Positions 38,128 to 48,183 of a stretch of 64,000 nt of DNA are shown here, piece by piece (position 1 is the first letter of the stretch; each line of letters begins with the position of its first letter). A model generated the notes under the pieces. It ran no database searches and had not been told where the DNA came from. It saw nothing but the letters and a program-made list of their open reading frames with translations. Both the position numbers and the translations under genes were made by a program. This stretch comes from Pectobacterium fontis (GTDB taxonomy: Bacteria > Pseudomonadota > Gammaproteobacteria > Enterobacterales > Enterobacteriaceae). The DNA is taken from contig NZ_JSXC01000002.1 of assembly GCF_000803215.1 (NCBI RefSeq), forward strand, positions 1 through 64,000, in the 5' to 3' direction.

Positions 38128-38958
38128 ATGAGCTATCAGTGTCCACTATGCCAGTTACCTCTGGAGCGACACCCGCGGCAGTGGACGTGTGGCAAACATA
38201 GCTTTGACTGTGCGAAAGAAGGATACGTCAACCTGCTACCAGTACAGTTTAAGCGTTCGAAACAACCTGGCGATAGCGCTGAAATGATGCAGGCTCGGCG
38301 CAGCTTTCTGGAAGCGGGTCATTACCAACCGCTACGCGATACTGTCGCGCAATATCTTGATCGTGTTATGGCAGATGACGCAACGACACTGCTGGATATC
38401 GGCTGTGGCGAAGGGTATTACACGACAGACGTTGCGCACCGTCTTACATCGCGTAGGGCGATGACAATATATGGGCTGGATGTGTCCAAGGCGGCGATTC
38501 AGCGTGCGGCAAAACGGTATAACAACGTTGAATTTTGCGTCGCTTCTAGCCAGAGGCTGCCTTTCCAGGACCAATCTCTTGACGCCGTGGTAAAAATTTA
38601 TGCGCCGTGCAATGACGCGGAATTACAGCGTACCGTTAAGATTGGCGGCTGGGTAGTGACGGTATCTCCAGGACCACGACATCTTTATCAACTGAAGGCA
38701 GAAGTCTACGATGAGGTGTTATTGCACCCGAGTAAAGATGAACAGCTTGCAGGCTTCCAGCTTAGGGATCAGCAAACGCTCGCGTATTCCATGCCGCTAT
38801 CTGGGGATGAGGCGGCGGCACTATTGCAAATGACGCCCTTTGCCTGGCGGGCAACGCCAGAGGTCAGCGAAAGATTGCGGGCAGCACGTCAATTTCGTTG
38901 CGACACGGATTTTATTATCCGTTTGCATCAACGTGTCGATAGCGTGATTGTCTCGTAA
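38128..38958 (+). CDS. rlmA: 23S rRNA (guanine-745-N1) methyltransferase RlmA
   Basis: RlmA methylates G745 of 23S rRNA using S-adenosylmethionine. The product has 276 residues from the ATG at 38128 (MSYQCPLC); a GTG two codons earlier is less likely. An N-terminal zinc finger (CPLC at residues 5-8, then C and H in TCGKHSFDC) precedes the Rossmann-fold domain with SAM motif [20 protein letters not shown] is the ribosome site. It is read from cspC toward mntP, with which it converges. Confidence 0.94.
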   Translation: MSYQCPLCQLPLERHPRQWTCGKHSFDCAKEGYVNLLPVQFKRSKQPGDSAEMMQARRSFLEAGHYQPLRDTVAQYLDRVMADDATTLLDIGCGEGYYTTDVAHRLTSRRAMTIYGLDVSKAAIQRAAKRYNNVEFCVASSQRLPFQDQSLDAVVKIYAPCNDAELQRTVKIGGWVVTVSPGPRHLYQLKAEVYDEVLLHPSKDEQLAGFQLRDQQTLAYSMPLSGDEAAALLQMTPFAWRATPEVSERLRAARQFRCDTDFIIRLHQRVDSVIVS

Positions 38959-38975
38959 TTGAGAAGATAAAAATG

Positions 38976-39000
38976 GGCAGCGCGATAGTGGGCTGCCCGT
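38976..39000. terminator. Hairpin between rlmA and mntP
   Basis: GGGCAGC / GCTGCCC stem with about a 10-base loop between the convergent rlmA and mntP. Confidence 0.45.
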
Positions 39001-39020
39001 TGCTGTCAGCGGTGTTTTTA

Positions 39021-39593
39021 TCAGGCGGCGTAGCCGAGATGTTCGTACAGGATATTACAGCCGATACCTATCAAAACGACTCCACCCATCACTTCTGCTT
39101 TTTTACCGAGAATAGGGCCAATGTAGCGGCCAATCATCATACCGAGTGTGACCATAATCATGGTGGCACAACCAATGACCATCGCGGTATGGAAAATATT
39201 CACCTGAAGAAAAGCCAGACCAACACCAATCGCCATCGCATCCAGACTGGTGGCGACGGCAGTGCAGATTAGCAACGCCAGACTATGATTTTTGACTTTT
39301 TCGCAGCGGCAATTTGAAGAACCTTTAAGTCCCTCAATGATCATACGGCCACCTAAAATCAGTAACAGTGTAAAGGCGACCCAGTGATCCCATTCGAGAA
39401 TATATTGGCTGGCAAAAAAGCCAAGCGCCCAGCCGATGAGGGGAGTAATGGCTTCGATCACGCCAAAAATGAGGCCAGTACGGATTGCATCACGGAAACG
39501 GGGATTATGCAGGACGGCACCTTTACCGATTGACGCGGCGAAGGCATCCATTGACATACCAAATGCAAGGATAAGTGTTGCTGACATATTCAT
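39021..39593 (-). CDS. mntP: Manganese exporter MntP
   Basis: MntP exports Mn2+ across the inner membrane. The 190-residue product has six membrane segments and the duplicated acidic motif typical of the family: [13 protein letters not shown] in the first half and [13 protein letters not shown] in the second. It lies downstream of a yybP-ykoY riboswitch, which senses Mn2+, and next to yobD, as in E. coli. Together with sitABCD it balances manganese import and export. Confidence 0.96.
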   Translation of the reverse strand: MNMSATLILAFGMSMDAFAASIGKGAVLHNPRFRDAIRTGLIFGVIEAITPLIGWALGFFASQYILEWDHWVAFTLLLILGGRMIIEGLKGSSNCRCEKVKNHSLALLICTAVATSLDAMAIGVGLAFLQVNIFHTAMVIGCATMIMVTLGMMIGRYIGPILGKKAEVMGGVVLIGIGCNILYEHLGYAA

Positions 39594-39664
39594 TGTAAGT
39601 AGCCTCGGCTGGACGATTAACCATATCCACGCGGATCATCTCCAACCCGATAGACGATCCTACG

Positions 39665-39815
39665 TGTCTATGGTCTCGCCTGCCAATCTTGCTTGGCCGC
39701 CCGCACCACGTTTTATGCTCCGGTAATAGGAGATAAAACGAGTATGTTGATACGAGCATTTCTGACTAACTATGATGAATAATATCTAATCAGAAATCGG
39801 CTACTCCCCAATGAC
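39665..39815 (-). ncRNA. yybP-ykoY manganese riboswitch of mntP
   Basis: On the minus strand the leader of mntP contains the family hallmarks: TTGGGGAGTAGCCGATTTC (from about 39812 down), the TCAACATACTCG segment (about 39739-39752), and GGCGAGACC (39680-39672). These match the E. coli mntP aptamer as I know it. The aptamer starts about 220 bases upstream of the mntP ATG. Mn2+ binding activates mntP expression in E. coli. The boundaries are approximate. The remaining stretch to 40017 shows no gene. Confidence 0.88.
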
Positions 39816-40017
39816 GGCGCAACCTTACCATATTATTTGTGTTGCAAACAACACCAAAAGTTTTAGGTGTTAATAATGCAATTGATAATTATTTTCATTT
39901 GGTTGTGTGAGTTGAAGGGTTGTATAAAATAACGACAGGATTACTGTGGGTAAATACCGTTAAAACACGGAGTATATATTTGATATTATCTATCATTATG
40001 TGTGAAATAAATTTATT

Positions 40018-40470
40018 TCATTGATTTTCAATCATAAATTTATATATTTTTTCTAAATCATCGAGTTGTGCAACGTGTATCAACAAACGACGGCGTTCAA
40101 GTTCGATGACTAATACGCCATCTTCAGATAAATTTATATTTTTAATCCTGTTATAAGGAATGAATATATTTGCATAAAAGAAACCAGCCGATTTAAACAT
40201 TAATTTAGGACGGCGAATATAAGCCAGGTAGCCGGCTACGAAGGCCAGAGAAATCAACAGATAAGTCGTGATAATGGCACCATTATTCATCACATTCTGA
40301 TAAATAAGAATACCCACCAAGCCGATAAAAATCAGAGTATCGAGGCGATTTGACCGCTTCAGGAAGATGATGAGTCGAGTTTCTCCTTTGAGTTTGTCCA
40401 TGATGAACTCATCATAGATGGCATAAGCCAGCGCTAAAGCAATCAATACGACTAGCGTGATATCCGTCAT
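40018..40470 (-). CDS. yobD: YobD family membrane protein
   Basis: The 150-residue product belongs to the UPF0266/DUF986 family (YobD), of unknown function. Three hydrophobic segments lie at about residues 4-20, 44-62 and 66-84, followed by a cytoplasmic domain with [31 protein letters not shown], a small beta-rich module. It follows manZ by 64 bases, as in E. coli. Confidence 0.92.
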   Translation of the reverse strand: MTDITLVVLIALALAYAIYDEFIMDKLKGETRLIIFLKRSNRLDTLIFIGLVGILIYQNVMNNGAIITTYLLISLAFVAGYLAYIRRPKLMFKSAGFFYANIFIPYNRIKNINLSEDGVLVIELERRRLLIHVAQLDDLEKIYKFMIENQ

Positions 40471-40534
40471 ACCTTATGTCCGTAAGTATCAATGAATAAA
40501 AAAGCCGGGCGTGTGCACACCCGGCAGTTGAACA

Positions 40535-41386
40535 TTACACGCCGAGCAGACCGATCCAGTATCCAAAGATACCAATCGCGAAGAAGCCCATAATCAGCCA
40601 CAGCGCATTTACCTTACGCCGTAACAGCCACATACAGCCAAACGTCAGCAGTAGGGGAACAAGCCCCGGCATGAGCTGGTCAAGAATGGATTGAACGGTG
40701 GTCACCGTCGTTGTTCCATTCTGGTTTGTCACTGTCGACACCACCATCGGTATATTGACGTGTGTCCATTTATTGACCAAGGCACCCATGACGAACAAGC
40801 CGAGGATAGAAGCCGCCTCGGTCATTTTTTGCAGGAAACCGCCGCCCATATCGCTAACGATATCGATCCCTTTACGGTAGCCATAGGCGACGCCATAGTA
40901 ACGCACCAGCAGTCGAACCAGATTAAACAGAACGAAAAAGAGTATTGGCCCCAGCAGGCTGCCGCTCATGGCAATCCCCGCACCTAGCGCGGCGAACACC
41001 GGACGGGCGGTGCCCCAGAATATCGGATCGCCGACGCCAGCCAGTGGCCCCATCAGCCCGACTTTCAGGCCGTTTATCGCAGCATCATCAATGGGGGCAC
41101 CGTTAGCACGTTGTTCTTCCATTGCCATCGTCACACCGAGTACCGGCGCGGCGACAAAAGGTTGCGTATTGAAAAACTCCAGGTGGCGTTTGATCGCCTG
41201 TTTGCGCTCTTCTGAGTTTTCAGGGTAAAGACGGCGAATTACCGGCACCATAGAAAAACAGAAGCCAAGTGCCTGCATACGCTCGAAGTTCCAGGAGCCT
41301 TGAAACAGGTTGGAACGGATAAACACCGCGCGGATGTCGCTGTCAGTGAGTTTTTTGACATTCGTATTTTCGACCATTTCTCTCAC
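40535..41386 (-). CDS. manZ: Mannose PTS component IID ManZ
   Basis: ManZ is the IID membrane subunit of the mannose/glucose/glucosamine phosphotransferase permease. The 283-residue product shows family segments RSNLFQGSWNFERMQALGFC, FFNTQPFVAAPVLGVTMAMEEQ and GLMGPLAGVGDPIFWGT. It starts five bases after manY ends and is the last gene of manXYZ. An RNA-targetable ribosome site AGGAGTGAGAG precedes it. Confidence 0.97.
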   Translation of the reverse strand: MREMVENTNVKKLTDSDIRAVFIRSNLFQGSWNFERMQALGFCFSMVPVIRRLYPENSEERKQAIKRHLEFFNTQPFVAAPVLGVTMAMEEQRANGAPIDDAAINGLKVGLMGPLAGVGDPIFWGTARPVFAALGAGIAMSGSLLGPILFFVLFNLVRLLVRYYGVAYGYRKGIDIVSDMGGGFLQKMTEAASILGLFVMGALVNKWTHVNIPMVVSTVTNQNGTTTVTTVQSILDQLMPGLVPLLLTFGCMWLLRRKVNALWLIMGFFAIGIFGYWIGLLGV

Positions 41387-41391
41387 TCCTG

Positions 41392-42189
41392 TTAATCCAG
41401 TTCGTTATCAAGGTTGTTATTGCCTGATGAAACCGGCTGGCCTTGAACCTTGTTATATTTCGGGCTGAGCTGGATATACAGCACGGCCATCACAATACCG
41501 ATGACACCCAGCGCCACCAGATTGAACTGGGTGAACGCCGCGGTAACGAAGCCAAGATAGAAGAATGGCATCAGATAACCAGCACGCATCATGTTGATGA
41601 CCATCGCGTAACCCACGACGACAATCATGCCACCCGCGATATTCAGCCCGTTGGTGACGACCTCAGGGATGGAGTTCAGCAGCGCGTGAACGGCGTCGGT
41701 GCCGACGGAAATCGCGACGATCACCGCAGGAATTGCGATACGCATGGCTTGTAACAGCAGGGCGGAGACGTGGATCCAACTGATTGCCGTCAGGTTACCT
41801 CGCTCTGCCGCGCTATCAGCCGCATGTTGGAATGCCACGGTAATGGTACGAACAATGATGGTTAACACTTGCCCGGCTGCGGCGAGCGGAATGGCCAGCG
41901 CAATCCCGGCACCGATCCCCTGACCACCGGCAATAACCAGAATGGTTGAAATAATGGAAGCCAGCGCCGCATCGGGTGCGACTGCCGCACCGATGTTCAT
42001 CCAGCCCAATGCAATCATTTCCAACGTACCGCCAATAATGATCCCGGTTTTCAAATCACCTAATACGGCACCAATCAACGTACAGGCGACGAGTGGACGG
42101 TGGAACTGGAATTCATCAAGAATCGAACCCATCCCCGAAACGCACGCGACGAGAAATATCAGCACAATTTGAAGTGTGGTGATCTCCAT
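41392..42189 (-). CDS. manY: Mannose PTS component IIC ManY
   Basis: ManY is the IIC membrane subunit that forms the sugar channel with ManZ. The product has 265 residues from ATG 42189 (MEITTLQIVLIFLVAC), preceded by AGGAGAAG; the open frame upstream is not supported. Hydrophobic segments with IGGTLEMIALGWMNIGAAVAPDAALAS are typical. It lies 176 bases after manX. Confidence 0.96.
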   Translation of the reverse strand: MEITTLQIVLIFLVACVSGMGSILDEFQFHRPLVACTLIGAVLGDLKTGIIIGGTLEMIALGWMNIGAAVAPDAALASIISTILVIAGGQGIGAGIALAIPLAAAGQVLTIIVRTITVAFQHAADSAAERGNLTAISWIHVSALLLQAMRIAIPAVIVAISVGTDAVHALLNSIPEVVTNGLNIAGGMIVVVGYAMVINMMRAGYLMPFFYLGFVTAAFTQFNLVALGVIGIVMAVLYIQLSPKYNKVQGQPVSSGNNNLDNELD

Positions 42190-42365
42190 CGTACTTCTCC
42201 TATAAAATGTGTCTGAGTAAAATAAATCGCCATCCCTATTGCTTTTCAATGTCGACATAAAATTTTTCAATCTCGACATCAATACCTATTTTGTACAGCG
42301 TCAGGCCTAAAAAGCTTTTATTGATGATGACAATAGCGTTAATGACATTCACACCACGATCGGTA

Positions 42366-43331
42366 TCAGTGCGGCATTTTGTTAATTAAATCCATCATTT
42401 TAATCCGGGAATCGGTTGATACTTTTCTAACCTCCAATTCAATACCGCGTTTATCTAATTCACGGAATGCCGCAATATCCTTCTCATCGATGGAGACGGC
42501 GTTATTCACCTGTGTTTTCCCCTGTTTGAATGCCATTCCGCCAACATTGACCGAGGTGATTTTTACGCCATTTTCGATCAGCGTTAATACATCCGTCGGA
42601 TTGGTGAACAGTAACATCACGCGATCGGCGGCATATTTCGGGTTGTCATAAACACGAACGGCTTTTGCCACATCTACCACATGCGCGGTAACACCCGGTG
42701 GTGCAACCTGAGTCAGCAACGTTTTGCGTACGTGATCGGCAGCGACTTCGTCGCTGACAACAATAATGCGCGAAACATTGGTTTCTTTCGTCCAGCGGGT
42801 GGCGACCTGACCATGAATCAGGCGGTCATCGATACGCGCCAACCCGATTTTCATATGTTCACCGGGGCCAGCGGGTGTGGGGACGGTGTTGGCTTTTGGC
42901 AGTGGAGGAGACGGTGGGACGGCTTTCGGCGCTTCCTGATGTTTCAACACTTTTACGCCATCCCTGCCTGCTTCCAGCGCGATAGCCACCAGATCGGAGA
43001 AAGACGGATTATCGTCCCGAGCCATAAAGGTTTCTGCCAGCATGGGAATATTCACGCCAGCAATAACGTCATGGTTCTCTTTGTCGGTAACGAGGCGGCT
43101 GGCGGCGTTAAACGGGCTGCCACCCCAGGTATCAACGAGAAACAGCACGCCCTGTGATGTGTCTAACTGCGTGAGTTTTTCCTGATATTTTTCTATCAAT
43201 GTTTCGGCGTTTTCTCCGGGGACGAAATCGATCCAGGCGACATTACTTTGTTCACCAAGGATCATCTCTGCTGTCTTTAACAGCGGTCCCGCAGTGGCGC
43301 CGTGAGTGCATAACATGATTGCAATACTCAC
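42366..43331 (-). CDS. manX: Mannose PTS component IIAB ManX
   Basis: ManX carries phosphate from HPr to the sugar. The 321-residue product has an N-terminal IIA domain with phosphorylated His10 (MLCTHG), a proline-rich linker (PPSPPLPKANTVPTPAGPG, about 140-158), and a IIB domain with the second phospho-His in ARIDDRLIHGQVATRW. It starts with GTG, as in E. coli, after GGAGATAGCAA. It is the first gene of manXYZ, with a Mlc/NagC-like operator about 190 bases upstream. Confidence 0.97.
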   Translation of the reverse strand: MSIAIMLCTHGATAGPLLKTAEMILGEQSNVAWIDFVPGENAETLIEKYQEKLTQLDTSQGVLFLVDTWGGSPFNAASRLVTDKENHDVIAGVNIPMLAETFMARDDNPSFSDLVAIALEAGRDGVKVLKHQEAPKAVPPSPPLPKANTVPTPAGPGEHMKIGLARIDDRLIHGQVATRWTKETNVSRIIVVSDEVAADHVRKTLLTQVAPPGVTAHVVDVAKAVRVYDNPKYAADRVMLLFTNPTDVLTLIENGVKITSVNVGGMAFKQGKTQVNNAVSIDEKDIAAFRELDKRGIELEVRKVSTDSRIKMMDLINKMPH

Positions 43332-43514
43332 TTGCTATCTCCTCACGTTCACGATCAAAAAAGAGTCAATGTGTCATGAAACTGGGCTAGCGTTTTGTAG
43401 TAAAAACGTTAACCGCCGCGGTACTCGTATGGCTGCAAGAAAAAATCCTACCGTGAATTCATGACATCCACGGTATGCATCCAGATTGTCAGACGAGAGA
43501 TCGTGACTGACAGA

Positions 43515-43540
43515 TTTATTTTAGTTATCGAAAAAATAAA
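43515..43540 (-). promoter_or_regulatory. Mlc/NagC-like operator of manXYZ
   Basis: TTTATTTTAGTTATCGAAAA with the following AATAAA forms the T-rich / A-rich inverted repeat (TTATTTT, eight bases, AAAAAATAAA) typical of Mlc and NagC sites. manXYZ is controlled by Mlc in E. coli. Confidence 0.5.
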
Positions 43541-43754
43541 TAGTGTGATGGTGCTCTAATGCTGATTAGTTAAATAAGGGTTAAAAGACGCTGGAAGGCG
43601 CAAATTTGAGCGCATTATCAATGCAAAGCAGATTTAAGAAATTCTTTGTGAAAATTGGTAACAACCTGTTAGAGTAAACATCCCTTAAATTGCTTAGGAG
43701 CACCGGGCATCAGCCCTTCCCATGGACTGTCACCGACAAAACGTTCTCTGTTTT

Positions 43755-43778
43755 CCCGCTAATGCTGGCGGTTTTTTG
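43755..43778 (+). terminator. Terminator inside the yoaE leader
   Basis: CCGC / GCGG stem around TAATGCTG followed by six T, about 120 bases before the yoaE ATG. There is no coding frame between manX and this site, so it would act on a transcript that begins upstream and leads into yoaE, as an attenuator. The stretch 43332-43899 otherwise contains only the manX promoter region and this leader. Confidence 0.5.
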
Positions 43779-43899
43779 TACTCAACGGGTCACTCAGGCC
43801 ACATTCAGAATCTCTCTGGTTCACATCAACTCTTTTTATTACCATTCAATGCGACTCATGCATTGATGTCATCTGTTCGTTCATTTTCTGGAGTCTGAC

Positions 43900-45456
43900 A
43901 TGGAATTTTTGCTGGATCCTTCAATCTGGGCAGGCTTATTGACGCTGGTGGTACTGGAAATTGTTCTGGGCATCGACAATCTGGTGTTTATCGCCATTTT
44001 GGCGGATAAATTGCCCCCCAAACAGCGAGATAAAGCCCGCATTATCGGTTTAAGCCTGGCGCTGTTAATGCGTCTGGGTTTGTTGTCTTTGATTTCCTGG
44101 ATGGTCACTCTGACGCGTCCATTGTTTAGCATTGGTGATTTCAGCTTCTCCGGTCGTGACCTGATTTTGCTGTTCGGTGGTTTGTTCCTGTTATTTAAAG
44201 CCACGATGGAGTTACATGAACGGCTAGAGAATAAGGCGCACGACGGCAACGGCAATCGCGCCCATGCCAATTTCTGGGCCGTCGTGGCGCAGATCGTCGT
44301 GCTGGATGCCGTGTTCTCGCTGGATGCCGTGATTACCGCGGTGGGGATGGTTGATCATCTGGGCGTTATGATGACGGCGGTGATCATCGCGATGGGTGTC
44401 ATGCTGATTGCCTCTAAGCCACTGACCCGGTTCGTTAACGAGCACCCCACGGTGGTTGTGCTGTGCCTCAGCTTCTTGCTGATGATTGGTTTGAGCCTGG
44501 TGGCGGAAGGTTTTGGTTTCCACATTCCGAAAGGCTACCTGTATGCCGCGATTGGTTTCTCCATCCTGATCGAACTGTTTAATCAGATTGCCCGTCATAA
44601 CTTTATGAAGCACCAGTCGCACCGTCCTTTGCGTGAGCGTACCGCAGAAGCCATTCTGCGTCTGATGGGATCGCGGAAAAATACGGATGATTTGAATGCA
44701 GATGAACCACAGAAGAAACTCACGACTGAGGAGTTCGCTGAAGAAGAGCGCAATATGATCAGCGGTGTGCTGACATTAGCCTCGCGTTCGCTGCGCAGTG
44801 TGATGACGCCGCGTACGGAGATTTCCTGGGTGGATAGCGCCAGTTCAGTCGAACAAATTCGCATGCAATTGCTGGATACGCCCCACAGCCTGTTCCCAAT
44901 CTGTCGTGGTTCGCTGGATGAAATTATCGGTGTTGTCCGTGCCAAAGATCTACTGGTGGCACTGGAAACGCAGACCGATGTTGAAAATTTTGCGGCGGCT
45001 AACCCGCCCATCGTGGTGCCGGAAACGCTTGATGTGATTAACCTGTTGCCTGTTTTACGTCGTGCGAAAGGGAGTCTGGTGATCATCGCCAACGAGTTTG
45101 GTGTGGTTCAAGGGTTGGTCACGCCGCTGGACGTGCTGGAAGCCATTGCGGGCGAATTCCCGGATGAAGACGAAACGTTGGATATCATCCCAGACGGTGA
45201 AGGCTGGCTGGTGAAGGGCGGAACGGATTTGCACGCGTTGCAACAGGCCGTGGATAGTAACGATTTGGTTGACCCGAAGGAAGATTACACCTCACTGGCA
45301 GGTTTGCTATTGGCGCACAGTGATGAGTTTCCGAAGGTTGGCGACACCATCGAATTGCACCATCTGCGCTTCCATATCGTCGATGTTTCCGAATACCGCA
45401 TTGAACTGGTGCGTGTGGAACGGCTTGTCGATGAGGAAGATGTTGAAGAAGCGTAA
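43900..45456 (+). CDS. yoaE: YoaE: TerC-type membrane protein with CBS and CorC domains
   Basis: The 518-residue product combines an N-terminal TerC-family membrane domain (about 1-240, seven segments, with [16 protein letters not shown] and [18 protein letters not shown], acidic residues that may bind metal), two CBS domains (about 300-425) and a C-terminal CorC/HlyC transporter-associated domain. It matches E. coli YoaE in length and position next to manX. TerC proteins are implicated in metal-ion homeostasis, often manganese export; the specific function here is unknown. A long leader with a terminator precedes it. Confidence 0.92.
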   Translation: MEFLLDPSIWAGLLTLVVLEIVLGIDNLVFIAILADKLPPKQRDKARIIGLSLALLMRLGLLSLISWMVTLTRPLFSIGDFSFSGRDLILLFGGLFLLFKATMELHERLENKAHDGNGNRAHANFWAVVAQIVVLDAVFSLDAVITAVGMVDHLGVMMTAVIIAMGVMLIASKPLTRFVNEHPTVVVLCLSFLLMIGLSLVAEGFGFHIPKGYLYAAIGFSILIELFNQIARHNFMKHQSHRPLRERTAEAILRLMGSRKNTDDLNADEPQKKLTTEEFAEEERNMISGVLTLASRSLRSVMTPRTEISWVDSASSVEQIRMQLLDTPHSLFPICRGSLDEIIGVVRAKDLLVALETQTDVENFAAANPPIVVPETLDVINLLPVLRRAKGSLVIIANEFGVVQGLVTPLDVLEAIAGEFPDEDETLDIIPDGEGWLVKGGTDLHALQQAVDSNDLVDPKEDYTSLAGLLLAHSDEFPKVGDTIELHHLRFHIVDVSEYRIELVRVERLVDEEDVEEA

Positions 45457-45477
45457 GCGCTGTCGTGCATGATTGTT

Positions 45478-45515
45478 ACACCCTGCGAGTGGTACGCTGG
45501 CAGGGTGTTTTTTGC
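45478..45515 (+). terminator. yoaE terminator
   Basis: CACCCTGC / GCAGGGTG stem with a 13-base loop and six T, 22 bases past the yoaE stop. Confidence 0.9.
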
Positions 45516-45544
45516 CGAAAAGGGATGGGCAGAGACTGGGGTAA

Positions 45545-46375
45545 TTATTTCACTACTTTAAAAGGATCAGGAACGGTATGCTGATTGGCATTGTTCCAAT
45601 AGTTCTGTAATACCCAACCATATTCTGGTAACCCATTGATAAACGGTGGAAGCATTGCGTCTGCGCTCGGGTTTTTCCAGTCTGCTTGCAATTCTGCACC
45701 AAGCGCAAACACACTTTCAAGTTCAGCCCCAGCCGCCGTCATTCTCTGCATTGCCGCATCCGCCTCGTATTTGCTCCATGCGCCAGAGGCATCAACAACG
45801 GGATAGACTTGATATCCATCATTTATCATTGCCAATGTCGGTAAAGTTACGCAGGTTCCCAATGTCACGCCGGAAATAATAATGTGTCTTCGACCTGTTT
45901 TGGCAACTAAATCTTCTAGCGCTTTACGGAACGTTGGATCTTCATAAGCGTTGATAATACCCGTGCGACGGTAAATGGGTTGATCTTTGAATAGTTCTTT
46001 TAGTTCCGGCAGCGTATCACCATTTTGCCATTGAGCATTAGAGCTGGTAATTAAGACCGGAATATCTAATGCTTTAGCCATCTGCGCTAAGGCTACCACA
46101 TTGTTTTTATAGCCTGATGCCTGTTGGAAATCACGAACGCTTGCCATCAGGCCGACCTGATGATCGACAAACAGCATAATGCTATTTTCAGGCGTCGGTT
46201 TGTCATAAGCCACGCGGCCAGCTTTACGTGCTTCTGAAGGGCTAGATTTATATGGCAAAACTTTATTTGTAATAGGACTAACAATATCTGTTGATTTTTG
46301 TTCTGCAAAAGAAAAAGAAGAAAAACACAATATTGTTAAAGCGATAGAGACCTGAGTCAATCTTATATGAGACAT
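45545..46375 (-). CDS. Exported isochorismatase-like hydrolase
   Basis: The 276-residue product belongs to the cysteine hydrolase (isochorismatase) superfamily, nearest to YcaC-type proteins. A signal peptide (about 1-24, ending FSFA) suggests export, which is unusual for the family. The likely catalytic Asp is D71 in FVDHQVGLM, and the catalytic Cys lies in GVTLGTCVTLP. The conserved RRTGIINAYEDPTFRKAL and DASGAWSKYEADAAMQRM segments resemble YcaC. It follows the oxidoreductase gene 33 bases upstream and is probably in its operon. The substrate is unknown. Confidence 0.82.
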   Translation of the reverse strand: MSHIRLTQVSIALTILCFSSFSFAEQKSTDIVSPITNKVLPYKSSPSEARKAGRVAYDKPTPENSIMLFVDHQVGLMASVRDFQQASGYKNNVVALAQMAKALDIPVLITSSNAQWQNGDTLPELKELFKDQPIYRRTGIINAYEDPTFRKALEDLVAKTGRRHIIISGVTLGTCVTLPTLAMINDGYQVYPVVDASGAWSKYEADAAMQRMTAAGAELESVFALGAELQADWKNPSADAMLPPFINGLPEYGWVLQNYWNNANQHTVPDPFKVVK

Positions 46376-46408
46376 AAACTATCCTGATGATGAATAATAA
46401 AGAATAAG

Positions 46409-47041
46409 CTAAATACGGCTAATCCAGGTCGGTGCAATCTGAGTACCTTTACCCGCCCCATAACCAAAATAAATATTTAGTCCACCGAGAGGTTCCAGAT
46501 AACGAGAATTTTTTAGTCCACCGGCATCTACCGGAGAGAATCCGAGACTTTCGATTAATTTACGGACAGCTTCTTTTGCTGATTCGCTATCAGTAGCATA
46601 AAAAACCGGGACTGTTGCATTCTGGGAGAATTTCGCTCCTTCAGACAAAACTTGAGCAAAAATCGTGTTAAAGGCTTTAACAACAATGGCACCAGGAGCC
46701 ATTTTCGCGATTTCCTCGCCCGCAGAGGTATCGTGACCAAGGGTGAGTCCCATGTAGTCGGCTGTGAGTGGGTTGGTTATATCAATAATTACTTTCCCAT
46801 TTAGATCGCCAAGAGACTGTAAGGCGGAGCGTGTGTCATTGTAGCCAACGGCTAAAATCGCGATGTCTGCATCATGCAATACCTCATCTGATTCCACTGC
46901 TACCGCCCCAGAATATTGAGCGGCAAGTGATCTGGCTTTGATGAGGTCACGAGCCGTGATCCGCACCTCGTGACCCGCTAATGTGAGTTGTTTGACGAAA
47001 CCTTGGCCCATATTTCCAGTACCTATAACGGCAACTTTCAT
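46409..47041 (-). CDS. F420-type NAD(P)-dependent oxidoreductase
   Basis: The 210-residue product has an N-terminal Rossmann motif VAVIGTGNMGQGFVKQL and the fold of NADPH-dependent F420 reductases and related dinucleotide-binding proteins, with IIDITNPLTADYMG, KAFNTIFAQVL and the C-terminal LEPLGGLNIYFGYGAG. Enterobacteria lack F420, so it probably acts on another small substrate. It is divergent from the LysR gene, which suggests control by that regulator, and precedes the isochorismatase-like gene. Confidence 0.82.
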   Translation of the reverse strand: MKVAVIGTGNMGQGFVKQLTLAGHEVRITARDLIKARSLAAQYSGAVAVESDEVLHDADIAILAVGYNDTRSALQSLGDLNGKVIIDITNPLTADYMGLTLGHDTSAGEEIAKMAPGAIVVKAFNTIFAQVLSEGAKFSQNATVPVFYATDSESAKEAVRKLIESLGFSPVDAGGLKNSRYLEPLGGLNIYFGYGAGKGTQIAPTWISRI

Positions 47042-47080
47042 TGTGTAATCCCCTAGTGAAGTAAAAGTATCAACAATACT

Positions 47081-47116
47081 TTATTGGTAATGATATTTAT
47101 GATAAATAGCCAATAA
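47081..47116. promoter_or_regulatory. Inverted repeat in the LysR divergent promoter
   Basis: TTATTGG (47081-47087) and CCAATAA (47110-47116), 22 bases apart, lie in the 104-base gap between the divergent oxidoreductase and LysR genes, where LysR-type regulators usually bind. Confidence 0.4.
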
Positions 47117-47145
47117 TTAGATATATTGTCTCTCAGGAGGAGACA

Positions 47146-48087
47146 ATGGATAAATTGCAAGCGATGGCTACCTTTGTTGCGGTAGTAAAAGCGGGAAGTT
47201 TTGTCAAAGCAGTGGAAAGTACAGGGTTTTCAAAACCGGCCGTATCACGGCAAGTTATTGAGTTAGAAAAACTCTTGGGTGTAAGGCTACTCCATCGAAC
47301 TACTCGGCGTATTTCTTTGACTAATGAAGGTCAAATTTATTACCAGCGTTGTAAAGAGGTGTTATCGGTTATCGAAGAGGCCGAAAATCAAGTTTGTACG
47401 CGTGCCAATCAGGCGCACGGCCGCTTGCGGATTGGTGTACCACAGGATTTTGGTGTACTTCAGTTGGCTCCATTGTGGGGGCAGTTTATGGATAAAAACC
47501 CGAAAGTTGAGCTAGATATTGTCCTTTCCGATCGTAGCGTTGATCCGGTAGAAGAAGGATACGATTTAGTCGTTCGCATCGGTAATCTGCCAGATTCAAC
47601 GTTGATATCCTCGTTGTTGGCAACAACTCGCTTAATATTGTGCGCCTCACCTGAATATCTTCGCGTATGGGGGACACCGACACATCCTAACGATTTAGAT
47701 AAACATGTCGTAATTGCGTATAGTTATAGCTCCGGTGGCAACGGATGGGTATTTTGCAAGGAAAAAAGAGAACAGATAAAAATTAATATTCACCCGCGTC
47801 TCAATGTTAATAATGGGGCAACATGTCGATTTCTCGCTATCAAAGGCCAAGGGATAATCTTGCAACCAGATTTTCTGGTATATAGCGATATTATCAAGGG
47901 GAGGCTGGTGGAAATAATGCCAGACTGGCAAGCGCAAACATTGGGAATACACGCGCTTTATCCTACACGTACGCTATTACCACTCAAAGTTCAGCTTTTA
48001 CGTGATTTTCTATCCGATGCTTTACGACCTAAAACATGGCTATTGTCTGCTTATGACCCATGGGAAAAATTATTAACAGGAAAGTGA
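47146..48087 (+). CDS. LysR-family transcriptional regulator
   Basis: The 313-residue product has an N-terminal helix-turn-helix (about 1-60: MATFVAVVKAGSFVKAVEST then FSKPAVSRQVIELEKLLGVRLLHRTTRRISLT) and a substrate-binding domain. It is of the group close to DmlR/AaeR-like regulators. GGAGGAGAC gives a strong ribosome site. Divergent orientation to the oxidoreductase-hydrolase pair points to local control; its effector is unknown. Confidence 0.92.
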   Translation: MDKLQAMATFVAVVKAGSFVKAVESTGFSKPAVSRQVIELEKLLGVRLLHRTTRRISLTNEGQIYYQRCKEVLSVIEEAENQVCTRANQAHGRLRIGVPQDFGVLQLAPLWGQFMDKNPKVELDIVLSDRSVDPVEEGYDLVVRIGNLPDSTLISSLLATTRLILCASPEYLRVWGTPTHPNDLDKHVVIAYSYSSGGNGWVFCKEKREQIKINIHPRLNVNNGATCRFLAIKGQGIILQPDFLVYSDIIKGRLVEIMPDWQAQTLGIHALYPTRTLLPLKVQLLRDFLSDALRPKTWLLSAYDPWEKLLTGK

Positions 48088-48183
48088 ACGGTCGATAATG
48101 AAGTATGTACGTTATTGCAATGAGTCCTCCTAGCCGAATATCGACAGGAATGCATGATGGAATCAATCGATCTTTCGATAGCA

